Assembly: GCA_002352045.1 (NCBI GenBank)
Contig: DEHT01000108.1
Span: 1 to 49,982 of the forward strand
Length of the DNA stretch: 49,982 nucleotides
Direction of reading: 5' to 3'
Source of the DNA: Chitinophagaceae bacterium UBA2793
GTDB lineage: Bacteria > Bacteroidota > Bacteroidia > Chitinophagales > Chitinophagaceae
Positions 39,922 to 49,959 of this stretch are shown piece after piece. The notes beneath the pieces were generated by a model. It did not search any database. It saw nothing but the letters and a program-made list of their open reading frames with translations, and was not told the DNA's origin. How positions within the stretch are numbered: position 1 is the stretch's first letter; each line of letters begins with the position of its first letter. The translations under genes were made by a program, and so were the position numbers.

Positions 39922-42900
39922 ATGTTGCTTATCAGAAAATCTGTATTATCTGCTATTACTATTTGTACATTGCCAGTAGTTGTTTCGCTGTACAATGCGG
40001 AATTGAACCTGGGTTTTAATCAATCAAACGAATATTATAGTTCATTCGACACTATTCCCTTCAACGATTCTCTTAAATTTCCCATTGAAGACCGGAGAGG
40101 CGATTTTATTTCTTCAGGAAAAAGAAACACTTTCGATTTTTCTACCGCTTCCAATATTTCCGATTCGGTAGTTTATGATGCCATCAATCGAAGATACATT
40201 GTGTATGAAAAAATGGGTAACCGGTATTTAAGAATTCCTTCTATATACAGCTTTGAAGAATATTGGACCATGCGAAACAGGCAGGCCGAAAACGATTATT
40301 TTCAAAAAAGAGCCAATACCACCAGTTTACTCAACCGTAGCAGGTTCACAAGACCAAAGCTTTCATTAACCGACGGCTTATTTAACCGCTTATTTGGAAA
40401 TGGTAAAATAGAAATAGTACCGCAAGGTAATGTAGATATAATGGCAGGTTACCAGGGGCAAAAAATAAACAACCCCACACTGCCCGAAAGAGCCCGAAAA
40501 AACGGCGGCCTGGACTTTAACATGAATGCCCAGGTAAATGTAAATGCAAATATTGGCGATAAACTAAAGTTTCCCATTAATTATAATACACTCGCCAATT
40601 TTGATTTGGAAAATCAATTGAAATTAGACTATACCGGTAAAGGCGATGAAATATTAAAACGCTTTGAAGCAGGCAATGTAAGTTTTCCATCAAAAGGAAC
40701 TTTAATACCCGGTGCTCAACAATTGTTTGGTATTAAAACACAATTGCAGTTTGGTAAGTTGTATGTATCTACTGTATTGGCCAATCAAAAATCGCAAAGG
40801 CAATCTACCCAATTGCAGGGTGGAACGGCAACGCAGCCATTTGAGTTAAGAGCTGATGAATATGAAGAAAATCGTCACTTTTTAATGGCGCAGTATTTTC
40901 GGAATAATTACAACCGTATAATGGGAAACCTGCCTGCTATTATTAGCCCGGTTCAATTATTAAAAGTAGAAGTGTGGGTTACCAATAGAAATGGTACTAC
41001 TACAGAAGCAAGAGATATTGTGGGTTTGATGGATTTGGGTGAAGTAGATCCATACAATAATACTATTACACCGCTTACTTCCGCAGAAAACCCTGCCAAT
41101 GTAACAAACGATCTTTATTCAAGGGTAATTAGTTTGCCCAATTCGAGAGATCCCGCAAGTGCATACATCAACTTAACTACTTCAATGGGCTTAAGCCCGG
41201 TGCAGGATTTTGAAAAAACATTTGCCCGCAAATTAGACTCTACTCAATATTTTTATAACCCACAAGTAGGGTCACTTTCGTTGAGCCAACCCCTGCAAAC
41301 CGATGAGGTTTTGGGTGTAGCCTTTCAATATACCATGAATGGCAGAGTGTTTCAGGTAGGTGAATTTTCGCAGGATGTACCGCCAGATAGCACCACCTCT
41401 ACCCAAAAAGTATTGTACTTAAAATTATTAAAAGCCACTTCGCAACGTCCGGCTTTACCCATTTGGGATTTAATGATGAAGAATGTTTATACCATTGGCT
41501 ATGGTTCTTTAACCCCTTCCGATTTTAAATTAGATGTGCTGTACCAACAGCCGGGTTTAGGTGCAAAAAGATATGTACCATTTGGAGATCAAAATTTGGG
41601 AACACCTATTATTTCTTTAATCAATTTAGACAGGTTAAACAGTCAAAACGATCCGCAGCCCGATGGGGTGTTTGACTATGTAGAAAACTTTACGGTGGTA
41701 TCTCCTTACAGCAGGGTAATTTTTCCGGTGCTGGAGCCCTTTGGCCGAGACCTTGCACCACAGATATACAGCAGTGTTCCTGCCAACGTAGCCGATACTT
41801 TATATTATGCATTGTACGATTCAATCAAAGCAATTGCACAGCAATATCCCAACCTTAACCGATTTATGTTGAAAGGTTCCGCAAAAACATCGGGCTCGTC
41901 CGATATAAGCATTGGCTACAATGTGCCTCCGGGTTCTGTTACAGTTACCGCCGGCGGACGAAATTTAATTGAAGGAGTTGACTACGAAATTAATTACGAT
42001 TTAGGAACCATTAAAGTAATCAACCAGGCTATTATTAATGCCGGGCTTCCCATACAAGTAAACTCCGAAAACAATGCCAGTTTTGGTTTGCAGCAACGTT
42101 CATTTTTAGGGCTAAGGCTCGACTACCTGGCAAAAAATACAGCCAAAGAACAACTTACTATTGGAGGTACCGTGGTTCGCCTAAGCGAAAGGCCCTTCTT
42201 TACAAAAGTAAATTATGGAGAAGATCCCATCCGCAATGCCATGTATGGCCTCGACCTTAGTTATAGAAGAGAAACCCCCAGGCTTACAAAGCTTTTGAAT
42301 AAACTACCTTTTTATTCTACCACAGCCCCCTCTTCTGTTACTGCTTATGCCGAAGCTGCCATGCTCAATCCGGGGCATGCTCCACAAATAGGCCGTGGTA
42401 AACAAGGTATCATTAACATTGATGATTTTGAAGGAAGTAAGTCGGGAATTGATCTTCGTTTTCCACCCATTAGTTGGGCTTTGGCTTCGGTTCCAAAGGG
42501 TGCTACCGATCAGTTTGGAAACTTACTCTTCCCCGAAGCCGATAGCAGTAATAGTACTGTATATGGTACCAAAAGAGCCAAGTTGGCCTGGTATCAAATA
42601 GAACAAACCTTACAACAATACCAGGGAGTAAACAATCCCTTAGCAAATAATGCCGATGCATTGAGCGATCCAAGGGCCAGGCAGGTATATCAAAAGGAAA
42701 TATTTCCCCAGCGTACAACAGGGTTTGGCGAAAGCCAGTTAATTACTTTCGATTTAAGTTACTATCCCTCCGAAAAAGGACCTTATAATTTTGAAACCAA
42801 TGCTGCCAATATTAATGCCAACGGAAGGTTTACCAATCCTCGCAGCAAATTTGGTGGCTTAATGCGTGGCCTTGATCAAACCGATTTTGAAACTGGTAAT

Positions 42901-45900
42901 ATTGAGTTCATTGAATTTTGGATGCAAGATCCTTTTATCCTTCCTCAGTACAATGGAACCACCGGAGGTAAATTGTATTTTAACTTAGGAAATGTTTCGG
43001 AAGACATTTTAAAAGATGGCAAACGCTTTTACGAAAACGGTTTGCCTACACCCAATGCACCTTTGCCTACCGATCCTTCGGCCTGGGGTATAGTGCCACG
43101 CAACCCCATTCAGGTTACCAATGCATTTAGCAACGATCCGCAGGATAGGCCATTTCAGGATGTAGGTTTAGATGGTTTATCGGATCAGGCAGAAATTGCC
43201 AATTTCCAATCTTACCTAAATCAGTTGGAAGCAACGCATGGTACTGGGTCTGCCATTTACCAGGCTGCCATTGCCGATCCATCAAACGATAACTACAAAC
43301 ATTACCGGGATGGCTCTTTTACCGGCGCCGATGATTTATTAAAACGATATAAAAATATCAATAGCCCACAAGGTAACTCTCCCATTAATACCGGCGGCGA
43401 ATTTTCATTGGCAGCAACACTTTATCCCGATGCCGAAGATTTAAACAGAGACAATACACTCAACGAAACAGAAGAATATTTTCAATATACGGTTGACATA
43501 AAACACAAAAACGATCCAATGATGAACATTGGTTCAAACTTTATAGTGGATAGAAAAGATGTAACTGTAAATACGGTAAACAGCCAAACCCGTACCGAAA
43601 CCTGGTACCAGTTTAGAATTCCTATCAGCAACTACAATCAAAAAATTGGCAATATACCCGATTTTAAATCCATCAGATTCATCCGAATGTTTCTTACCGA
43701 TTTTGCAGATAGTGTAACTATGCGTTTTGGTACCTTACAATTGACCAGAAATATTTGGAGAAAATTTCCGTATAAATTAGATACTACCGGCTTATACAGT
43801 GCAGCAACTACAGCCCCTTTAAATGTGGGTGCGGTAAATATTGAAGAAAACGATCAGCGTACTCCACTGCCTTATCGTACACCAAGAGAAATTCAACGCT
43901 TGCAAACCGTAAGCAACAATGGAGTAAATTTATTGATGAACGAGCAAGCAATGCAGTTACAGTTTTGCGAGCTTGACCAAAATGATGCAAAAGCCGTTCA
44001 GCAAACTTTTGCCAATAGAGACCTTCGTCAGTTTAGAAAATTGCAAATGTACCTGCATGCCGAAAGGGGGCAAAAAACAGCACCCAATTCTATTAGAGAC
44101 AAAGACCTTACGGCAGTGGTAAGATTGGGTACCGATTTTGTAAGTAACTATTATGAGATAAGAATACCATTGTTGTTAACCGATTTTGGGGCATCAATTA
44201 TTGATCCCAATTCCAATCAATACAACGATACATTGTGGAATCCATTAAACTCGCTGGATGTAGATTTGGTGAAGCTTACCAAATTAAAGCAGGCAAGAAA
44301 TTTATCATCTACTCCACCCAATGAAATTTTTAGAGAGCTGCAGGCCAATGGCCATACCTATTCGGTAATGGGCAGCCCCAACCTGGGCGAAATAAAAGGC
44401 ATTCTAATAGGAGTGGAAAATACCAACGCATCTGAACCGGTGTGTGGCGAAATGTGGGCCAATGAACTAAGGCTTTCATCACTCGATGAAAAAGGCGGCT
44501 ATGCTGCCTTGGCAAGAGTTGATTTTCAATTGGCCGATTTAGGAACCTTGTCCTTATCGGGCAATATGCACACCCAGGGCTTTGGCACCTTAGAACAAAG
44601 AGTGAACGAACGGTTCAGGGACAATTTTACCCAGTTTGATATATCGGCCAATTTGGAATTAGGTAAGTTACTTCCTAAAAGTTCAGGTATGCAAATTCCT
44701 GTATTGGCAAGCTATACTCAATCGGTAAGTACACCCGAGTACGACCCCTACGACCAGGATATTAAATTGAAGAGTAAATTAAAAGATGCCAATGGTCGTC
44801 AAAAAGATTCTATTCGCAATGCTGCAGTTGATTTTACATCTATTACTACCGTGAACTTTACCAATGTAAAGAAAAATAAAACCAATGGTAAAAAGCCACA
44901 GGTTTATGATGTGGAGAATATTGATGTGAGTTACTCGTATTTAAAAACCAGCAGCCATACACCACTGATAGAATACAATGATGTTACCAGGCATAGGGGA
45001 GCATTGGGTTACAATTTTGCACCACAGCCAAAATTTATTACGCCCTTCAAAAAAATGTTTAAAAAAACCAAACATCATTGGTTTGACCTTGTAAAAGATT
45101 TCAACTTTAATTATATACCATCGCAACTTACATTTAGGGCCGATATTACCAGGCAGTTTGGTGTAGTGAGGCCAAGAAGTATAGGAACAGATAAATACAG
45201 AATACCTGAAACCTACGATAAGTATTTTGTGTTTCAGCGGGATTATATCATGCGTTGGAAATTCACGCAGTCGCTGGAGTTGGATTATACTGCTACCAAT
45301 AATTCACGCATTGATGAACCTTCCGGACGATTGGATACCAAAGAGAAAAAAGACAGTGTGTGGCGAAACCTTATGAAAGGGGGAAGAAACACGCTGTACA
45401 ACCAGGTGGCCAATCTTTCCTATACTGTACCAACAAGTAAACTACCCTTACTCGACTGGACAACCGTAAATCTTAAATACCAGGCAAGCTACCGTTGGAT
45501 TGGAGCTTCAAGACTTGCAGTAGAATTGGGGAATATTTTAGAAAACGGCCAACAAAAGGAAGCCACTGTACAATTAGATTTCAATAGGCTGTATCAAAAA
45601 TCAAAATGGTTGAAGCAACTCGATCAAAAATCGAAACCCGAGGATAAAGAAAAATGGCGCAACAGAATTACCCGTGTTAAAGACAGTGTAACCTTGGCCA
45701 ATGGAAAAAAAGTATTACGCAAAAGGAAGATAGTAGATAAAACTGCCGTACCATACTTAGGTACCCCTGCAAGAGTTTTTGGCAAGTTACTCACCAGTGT
45801 AAAAAATGTGAACTTCAGCATTAGTGAAAATGCCAATACCCGGCTGCCGGGCTATATGGATAGCACACAAATGATTGGGCAAAACTGGCGCAGTATGCAA

Positions 45901-47217
45901 CCCGGCTTTAAATTTATCAGCGGCTATCAGCCCGATACTAACTGGCTCAATAAAAAATCGGCACAAGGTGTAATAACCCGTGATACCAATTTCAATTACC
46001 TGTTTCAGCAAAACTTCGATCAACGAATGACGCTTACCGCACAATTGGAACCGGTAAGAGATTTGATGATAACAGTTGATTTGAAAAAAACATTCAATAA
46101 AAACTACAGCGAAACCTTCCGCTTTATTGATACTACCGGCGGTAGCAATAGAAGTTTCCAGCATTTGAATCCTTATGCCGGCGGTGGTTTTGATGTAAGC
46201 TATATTGCCTTTAAAACTTTGTTTGGAAAATTTGATCCCAACAGGGTTTCAAAAACTTTCCAAACCTTTGAAGCCAACAGGCTCATACTTTCTAAACGCC
46301 TCGGAACGGCCAATCCTTACAGTAGCGGGCAACCGGTAGGCGCCGATGGTTATTACTACGGATACAACCGTTATGCTATTGATGTATTGATACCTTCTTT
46401 TATTGCAGCATACACCGGACAAAGCCCCGATAAAGTGGCATTGATAAAACAAAATAATCCCAACCTTCGCTCCAATCCGTTCAAAGCCATATTACCCAAA
46501 CCCAATTGGAAATTAGATTACAATGGCCTCAGCAGGGTAAAAGGATTAGATAAAATATTTACCAACATTACTATCAGTCATGGATACACGGGAAATTTGA
46601 GTATGAATGGATTTACATCGGCATTGTTGTACAGAGATGAATCAATGTTTGGGTTCCCCTCTTTTTACGATACGGTTTCTAAAAACTTTGTGCCCTACTT
46701 CTTAGTACCCAATGTAACCATCAGTGAACAATTTTCACCATTGGCAGGTATTGATATGATGTTTACCAACCAACTGCAAGCCAAGTTTGAATATTCAAAA
46801 ACAAGGCAACTCAGTTTGAGCCTGTACGATTTTCAATTGAGTGAAGTACGCTCAACCGAATTTGTAATTGGTGGTGGCTATCGCAAGCGTGGGTTAAAAT
46901 TATTAGCCGGTTTAAAACTGCCTAAGTTTTTAGATAAAGACGGTAAAGGAAAATTGGACAATGAAATTAATTTCCGCCTCGACCTTAGGGTAAGAGATAA
47001 TGTTACGGCCAATAGCCGCTTAGACCAGGCAACCAATTTTGCCACCGGCGGTAGTAAAGAAATAACCATTTCGCCATCCATAGATTATTATTTAAACAAC
47101 CGGGTAAATATTAAGTTATATTACGATCAACGAACCATTAAGCCTTATATATCTTCAAGCGCACCCACCACCAACACAAGGGCAGGGGTGCAAGTGAGAA
47201 TATCATTGGCACAGTAG
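39922..47217 (+). CDS. sprA: T9SS outer-membrane translocon SprA
   Basis: SprA is the very large outer-membrane beta-barrel through which type IX secretion cargo crosses the outer membrane. It is required for gliding in motile relatives. The 2431-residue protein is full length for the family (about 2,400) and reads without interruption. It has an N-terminal hydrophobic segment (about 7-27), and the family block 'GSKSGIDLRFPPISWALASVPKGATDQFGNLLFPE'. Later segments include 'RTTGFGESQLITFDLSYYPSEKGPYNFE' and 'NASEPVCGEMWANELRLSSLDEKGGYAALARVDFQLADLG', then many amphipathic strands to the C-terminus. Motility cannot be inferred from SprA alone. Confidence 0.95.
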   Translation: MLLIRKSVLSAITICTLPVVVSLYNAELNLGFNQSNEYYSSFDTIPFNDSLKFPIEDRRGDFISSGKRNTFDFSTASNISDSVVYDAINRRYIVYEKMGNRYLRIPSIYSFEEYWTMRNRQAENDYFQKRANTTSLLNRSRFTRPKLSLTDGLFNRLFGNGKIEIVPQGNVDIMAGYQGQKINNPTLPERARKNGGLDFNMNAQVNVNANIGDKLKFPINYNTLANFDLENQLKLDYTGKGDEILKRFEAGNVSFPSKGTLIPGAQQLFGIKTQLQFGKLYVSTVLANQKSQRQSTQLQGGTATQPFELRADEYEENRHFLMAQYFRNNYNRIMGNLPAIISPVQLLKVEVWVTNRNGTTTEARDIVGLMDLGEVDPYNNTITPLTSAENPANVTNDLYSRVISLPNSRDPASAYINLTTSMGLSPVQDFEKTFARKLDSTQYFYNPQVGSLSLSQPLQTDEVLGVAFQYTMNGRVFQVGEFSQDVPPDSTTSTQKVLYLKLLKATSQRPALPIWDLMMKNVYTIGYGSLTPSDFKLDVLYQQPGLGAKRYVPFGDQNLGTPIISLINLDRLNSQNDPQPDGVFDYVENFTVVSPYSRVIFPVLEPFGRDLAPQIYSSVPANVADTLYYALYDSIKAIAQQYPNLNRFMLKGSAKTSGSSDISIGYNVPPGSVTVTAGGRNLIEGVDYEINYDLGTIKVINQAIINAGLPIQVNSENNASFGLQQRSFLGLRLDYLAKNTAKEQLTIGGTVVRLSERPFFTKVNYGEDPIRNAMYGLDLSYRRETPRLTKLLNKLPFYSTTAPSSVTAYAEAAMLNPGHAPQIGRGKQGIINIDDFEGSKSGIDLRFPPISWALASVPKGATDQFGNLLFPEADSSNSTVYGTKRAKLAWYQIEQTLQQYQGVNNPLANNADALSDPRARQVYQKEIFPQRTTGFGESQLITFDLSYYPSEKGPYNFETNAANINANGRFTNPRSKFGGLMRGLDQTDFETGNIEFIEFWMQDPFILPQYNGTTGGKLYFNLGNVSEDILKDGKRFYENGLPTPNAPLPTDPSAWGIVPRNPIQVTNAFSNDPQDRPFQDVGLDGLSDQAEIANFQSYLNQLEATHGTGSAIYQAAIADPSNDNYKHYRDGSFTGADDLLKRYKNINSPQGNSPINTGGEFSLAATLYPDAEDLNRDNTLNETEEYFQYTVDIKHKNDPMMNIGSNFIVDRKDVTVNTVNSQTRTETWYQFRIPISNYNQKIGNIPDFKSIRFIRMFLTDFADSVTMRFGTLQLTRNIWRKFPYKLDTTGLYSAATTAPLNVGAVNIEENDQRTPLPYRTPREIQRLQTVSNNGVNLLMNEQAMQLQFCELDQNDAKAVQQTFANRDLRQFRKLQMYLHAERGQKTAPNSIRDKDLTAVVRLGTDFVSNYYEIRIPLLLTDFGASIIDPNSNQYNDTLWNPLNSLDVDLVKLTKLKQARNLSSTPPNEIFRELQANGHTYSVMGSPNLGEIKGILIGVENTNASEPVCGEMWANELRLSSLDEKGGYAALARVDFQLADLGTLSLSGNMHTQGFGTLEQRVNERFRDNFTQFDISANLELGKLLPKSSGMQIPVLASYTQSVSTPEYDPYDQDIKLKSKLKDANGRQKDSIRNAAVDFTSITTVNFTNVKKNKTNGKKPQVYDVENIDVSYSYLKTSSHTPLIEYNDVTRHRGALGYNFAPQPKFITPFKKMFKKTKHHWFDLVKDFNFNYIPSQLTFRADITRQFGVVRPRSIGTDKYRIPETYDKYFVFQRDYIMRWKFTQSLELDYTATNNSRIDEPSGRLDTKEKKDSVWRNLMKGGRNTLYNQVANLSYTVPTSKLPLLDWTTVNLKYQASYRWIGASRLAVELGNILENGQQKEATVQLDFNRLYQKSKWLKQLDQKSKPEDKEKWRNRITRVKDSVTLANGKKVLRKRKIVDKTAVPYLGTPARVFGKLLTSVKNVNFSISENANTRLPGYMDSTQMIGQNWRSMQPGFKFISGYQPDTNWLNKKSAQGVITRDTNFNYLFQQNFDQRMTLTAQLEPVRDLMITVDLKKTFNKNYSETFRFIDTTGGSNRSFQHLNPYAGGGFDVSYIAFKTLFGKFDPNRVSKTFQTFEANRLILSKRLGTANPYSSGQPVGADGYYYGYNRYAIDVLIPSFIAAYTGQSPDKVALIKQNNPNLRSNPFKAILPKPNWKLDYNGLSRVKGLDKIFTNITISHGYTGNLSMNGFTSALLYRDESMFGFPSFYDTVSKNFVPYFLVPNVTISEQFSPLAGIDMMFTNQLQAKFEYSKTRQLSLSLYDFQLSEVRSTEFVIGGGYRKRGLKLLAGLKLPKFLDKDGKGKLDNEINFRLDLRVRDNVTANSRLDQATNFATGGSKEITISPSIDYYLNNRVNIKLYYDQRTIKPYISSSAPTTNTRAGVQVRISLAQ

Positions 47218-47234
47218 TAGAAAAATATTAAAAC

Positions 47235-47280
47235 CCGTATGGTTTTGCTGCGCTGTATTGCGTTGCTGCAAACCGTACGG
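47235..47280 (+). terminator. Candidate sprA terminator hairpin
   Basis: CCGTATGGTTTTGC (47235-47248) pairs with GCAAACCGTACGG (47268-47280) with one G-U and one bulge. The following T run is weak (TTCTTAT), so termination efficiency is uncertain. Confidence 0.5.
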
Positions 47281-47334
47281 TTCTTATGCTAAAAGAAATG
47301 ACTATTTAACCCTACGATTTTATATAAAAGAAAA

Positions 47335-47361
47335 TTCGGGAAACTTTGAATATGAATTTCC
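47335..47361. repeat. Possible third copy of the GGGAAACT...TATGAAT repeat, without palindrome
   Basis: TTCGGGAAACT followed by ATATGAATTTC has the same outer words as the copies at 17877 and 17995, with the central palindrome absent. With such short matches, chance similarity is possible. Confidence 0.3.
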
Positions 47362-47471
47362 TTATTTAAGTTTAAAGCCAGTAAAGTTAATTAAGGAAGA
47401 TTTTATTTAACCTGGTAACAGTAAATTGAAATGGTTGAAATAATCTTTTATCTTACTACAATATTTCAACA

Positions 47472-47497
47472 CAAAGGCATCACTTAAGATGCCTTTG
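47472..47497. terminator. Perfect 10-bp hairpin between convergent genes
   Basis: CAAAGGCATC (47472-47481) and GATGCCTTTG (47488-47497) pair perfectly around ACTTAA. It may act as a bidirectional terminator for sprA and the fasciclin gene, though T runs are weak. Confidence 0.6.
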
Positions 47498-47572
47498 TTG
47501 TATATGATTAGCCTCAAACTCGAACAATCCCAACTGATACAAGGGAAAAATGTAAAGTCTTATTTTTTGCTT

Positions 47573-48133
47573 TTATTTTGTTTCGGGCAATAGTACTTTA
47601 TCCACTACATGAATGATACCGTTGGTTGCAGGAATAGAAGCAATAATATTTGCACCGTTCACCGTAACCTTACCATCTTTATTTCCGATGGTTACATTTT
47701 GACCACTGGCCATGCCGTAAGAAACGCCATCGCTAAGCAATGCATCTTTTAATACGCCCAAATACACATGGTATTCAAGAATGCTACGAAGTTTGTCTTT
47801 GTTTTCGGGCTTAAGCAAATCATCTACAGTTCCTTTGGGCAATGCGTCAAATGCTGCATTGGTAGGCGCAAAAACAGTAAACGGCCCAGCATTAGAAATG
47901 GCGTTTACATAGTCGGCCGCTTTTAATGCTGCTACTAAAGTGCTGTGGTCTTTGCTGCCGGACGCCACTTTTACAATGTCTTTTCCTGATTCGTTATCAA
48001 CTACGGCTGATTGACCGCCACCTGCTAAGGGTTGTTCAACTGCTTCGCTAGTGCTGCTGCTACCTGCATTTTCTGTTGCATTATTGCAGGAAACTGCCAT
48101 TAGAAAAGCAGCAATAATTGCTAAGTATTTCAT
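47573..48133 (-). CDS. Fasciclin-domain lipoprotein
   Basis: This 186-residue protein has a lipoprotein signal ('MKYLAIIAAFLMAVSC', lipidated Cys16) and a Ser/Gly/Gln-rich linker to about 50. One fasciclin (FAS1) domain fills about 55-186, with its two conserved boxes 'FTVFAPTNAAFDALPKGTVDDLLKP' and 'NGIIHVVDKVLLP'. FAS1 domains mediate adhesion or ligand binding in many proteins, but the partner here is unknown. A minus-strand TACCTTTG at 48174-48181 is a plausible -7 box, 40 bases upstream of the start. Confidence 0.88.
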   Translation of the reverse strand: MKYLAIIAAFLMAVSCNNATENAGSSSTSEAVEQPLAGGGQSAVVDNESGKDIVKVASGSKDHSTLVAALKAADYVNAISNAGPFTVFAPTNAAFDALPKGTVDDLLKPENKDKLRSILEYHVYLGVLKDALLSDGVSYGMASGQNVTIGNKDGKVTVNGANIIASIPATNGIIHVVDKVLLPETK

Positions 48134-48556
48134 AACTTTTTTTGGGTTTTGGTGAATAGAATTTTTCTTACTTCAAAGGTAGTTTGGTCATAATATTGTC
48201 TTTGTGATTGCAATCATATAAGCATATTAATTAAAGAAATATAGATGCTACCGGGTAGGTTCTCTGCAAACTAAGGCGGGGCATAAAATGTATAAATTTC
48301 AAAGTGTTCTTTCTACCGTTGTAGTTAGGTAGCTGGCCACCGTATGTTTTTCAAAAGCGGCTAAAAGGCTGGTACAATTATTTCAATATCTTAACTGGCA
48401 AATAAAGATATGCGACTTAGCTGTTGTGTGCTGCGCTGCCTGGCTTGGCGGTAACCGGTATTATAAATCTCAATAATAAAAGCATTTCTTTATCTGCATT
48501 GTGCCTTTGTGAGCAATAATTAATTAATGTAAATGATAAGGATGGTTGATTTTTTT
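48134..48556. other. Gap between two minus-strand genes: a -7 box and nothing else recognised
   Basis: This 423-base stretch holds a TACCTTTG box on the minus strand (48174-48181), the likely fasciclin promoter. I see no convincing gene. A 61-codon minus-strand frame (48417-48602) overlaps the next gene's end and looks random. No clear terminator or repeat was found. Confidence 0.4.
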
Positions 48557-49039
48557 CTACGGCTGTGCGACTGTTTTTTTCAACAACATAACATAGCCGC
48601 ATAATTTTTTCTTTTTCTTATTTACCTGAACGGGTTTTATCATGTGGTATTCGGTAAACTTTGGAATGTAATCGTAGCTAATAATATTTCCATCTACATC
48701 GCCCCACATTTTCTTTTGATAAACTACCTGTTTTTCGTTCCAGTCGAACATTCGTACTTCATACAATTTTGATGTAATATCACCAATAAAAACAAACTGG
48801 TACCAACTGCCCTGTGTTAAAGGAACCACTACCGGCATTTCGTATTCGCTTTCCATACTCACCGACGCTTCTTTCACTACAATAAAACCCGATTTCGCTA
48901 ATAATTGTTTGAGACTGTCTGCCTGCTGTAAAATAGAAGGGTCGCTACAGGCCATTTGTCGAATTACCTGCTGTGCCAATAAGCCGCCAGGCAAAAAGCC
49001 AAAGCATAACAGCATCATTATTCTTAAGTGGTTTTTCAT
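48557..49039 (-). CDS. Small exported hypothetical protein
   Basis: I do not recognise this 160-residue protein. It has a signal peptide ('MLLCFGFLPGGLLAQQ', cut at about 22) and a mature part of about 138 residues with mixed beta-strands ('SWYQFVFIGDITSKLYEVRMFDWNEKQVVYQKKMWGDVDGN'). It ends in a basic segment 'NKKKKKLCGYVMLLKK'. There are two cysteines in the mature part (residues 31 and 147) that could pair. There is no sorting domain or lipobox, so it is predicted to be periplasmic. The genes on both sides are too far away to suggest a shared role. Confidence 0.72.
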   Translation of the reverse strand: MKNHLRIMMLLCFGFLPGGLLAQQVIRQMACSDPSILQQADSLKQLLAKSGFIVVKEASVSMESEYEMPVVVPLTQGSWYQFVFIGDITSKLYEVRMFDWNEKQVVYQKKMWGDVDGNIISYDYIPKFTEYHMIKPVQVNKKKKKLCGYVMLLKKTVAQP

Positions 49040-49199
49040 TTAGTTCAACTGATAGAGGAGTACAAGTTTAGCCTAAATATGAATGCAGGCAAAAACAAAC
49101 TTTGTTTGAAACGCTATTTTTTAGCAAATATTGTACCGGTAAGTCCAAAAAAAAGCAGCTAAATAATTAGTACTCAGCAATTTTATGCTGCAAGTAGAT

Positions 49200-49958
49200 T
49201 TAACTTTTTTTGCTCATATAAAATGAATTAGCCTGATGCAGGCAGGTAATTACCAGGTCGTTTATACAAACATGGGGCGGAAGGCTGGCACAATAGAAAA
49301 TAGTATCGGCAATATCGGCACCGCTTAAAGGTTTAATATCCTGGTAAACAGCATCTGCTTTTGGTTGATTACCTTTAAATCGAACCAGTGAAAATTCGGT
49401 TTCGGCAGCGCCGGGATGAATGGCGGTAACTTTTATGCCATGTTTTAATAAATCAATCCGCATGGCTTTGCTTATGGCATCTACGGCAAATTTGCTGGCG
49501 CAATACACATTTCCATTTTCATATACTTCTTTTCCGGCTGTAGAACCAATATTGATAATATGAGGCGCAGCAGATTTTTTTAAAATAGGAAGCAGGGCTC
49601 GGGTTACATACAACAAGCCATGCACATTGCTGTTGAGCATGGTATCCCAATCGTTAATATCGGCCTCGTCAAAAGCATCTTTTCCCAATGCAAGTCCGGC
49701 ATTGTTAATTAAAATATCAACCCTTTGCCATTCGGGGCTTAAATTTTCAATGGCTGAAAAAACAGCTTTTCTATCCTGCACATCAAAACACAAAGGCAGC
49801 ACTTTAATGTTATTTTCAGAAGACAACTCCTTTACTAACGCATCTAATCTTTCTTTGCGCCTGCCTGTAATAATAAGATTGTATTTTTCTTTGGCAAATT
49901 TACCGGCACAAGCTTTTCCAATTCCTGATGTTGCTCCGGTGATGAAAACAGTTTTCAT
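49200..49958 (-). CDS. Short-chain dehydrogenase/reductase, YdfG-like
   Basis: This 252-residue NAD(P)-dependent oxidoreductase has the Rossmann motif 'TGATSGIG' at 7-14, 'NNAG' at 85-88, and the catalytic tetrad Asn111, Ser139, Tyr152 and Lys156 ('VYCASKFAVDAISKAM'). The 'GRR' segment after the second strand (32-34) favours NADP. It most resembles the YdfG-type 3-hydroxy acid dehydrogenases ('HPGAAETEFSLVRFKGN'), which oxidise serine and related hydroxy acids. The substrate is not provable from sequence. The gene is complete, with its ATG at 49958; its upstream region is cut by the window end. Confidence 0.88.
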   Translation of the reverse strand: MKTVFITGATSGIGKACAGKFAKEKYNLIITGRRKERLDALVKELSSENNIKVLPLCFDVQDRKAVFSAIENLSPEWQRVDILINNAGLALGKDAFDEADINDWDTMLNSNVHGLLYVTRALLPILKKSAAPHIINIGSTAGKEVYENGNVYCASKFAVDAISKAMRIDLLKHGIKVTAIHPGAAETEFSLVRFKGNQPKADAVYQDIKPLSGADIADTIFYCASLPPHVCINDLVITCLHQANSFYMSKKS

Positions 49959-49959
49959 T

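Larger units (their letters stand above)
47218..47572. other. Gap after sprA: two hairpins and a repeat fragment
   Basis: No gene is seen in this 355-base gap between sprA and the convergent fasciclin gene. It holds two hairpins (47235-47280 and 47472-47497). A 27-base stretch at 47335-47361, TTCGGG...TATGAATTTC, resembles the outer ends of the repeats at 17877 and 17995 without their palindrome. The rest is unremarkable AT-rich sequence. Confidence 0.5.

Noticed and set aside
48417..48602. 61-codon minus-strand frame upstream of the fasciclin gene
   Set aside because: It overlaps the 3' end of the neighbouring gene, has no promoter or recognisable sequence, and reads like random codons.
49200..49958. 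Short-chain dehydrogenase as a sepiapterin reductase completing the pterin pathway
   Set aside because: It is 42 kb from the pterin genes and resembles YdfG-type hydroxy acid dehydrogenases; nothing in the sequence favours sepiapterin.
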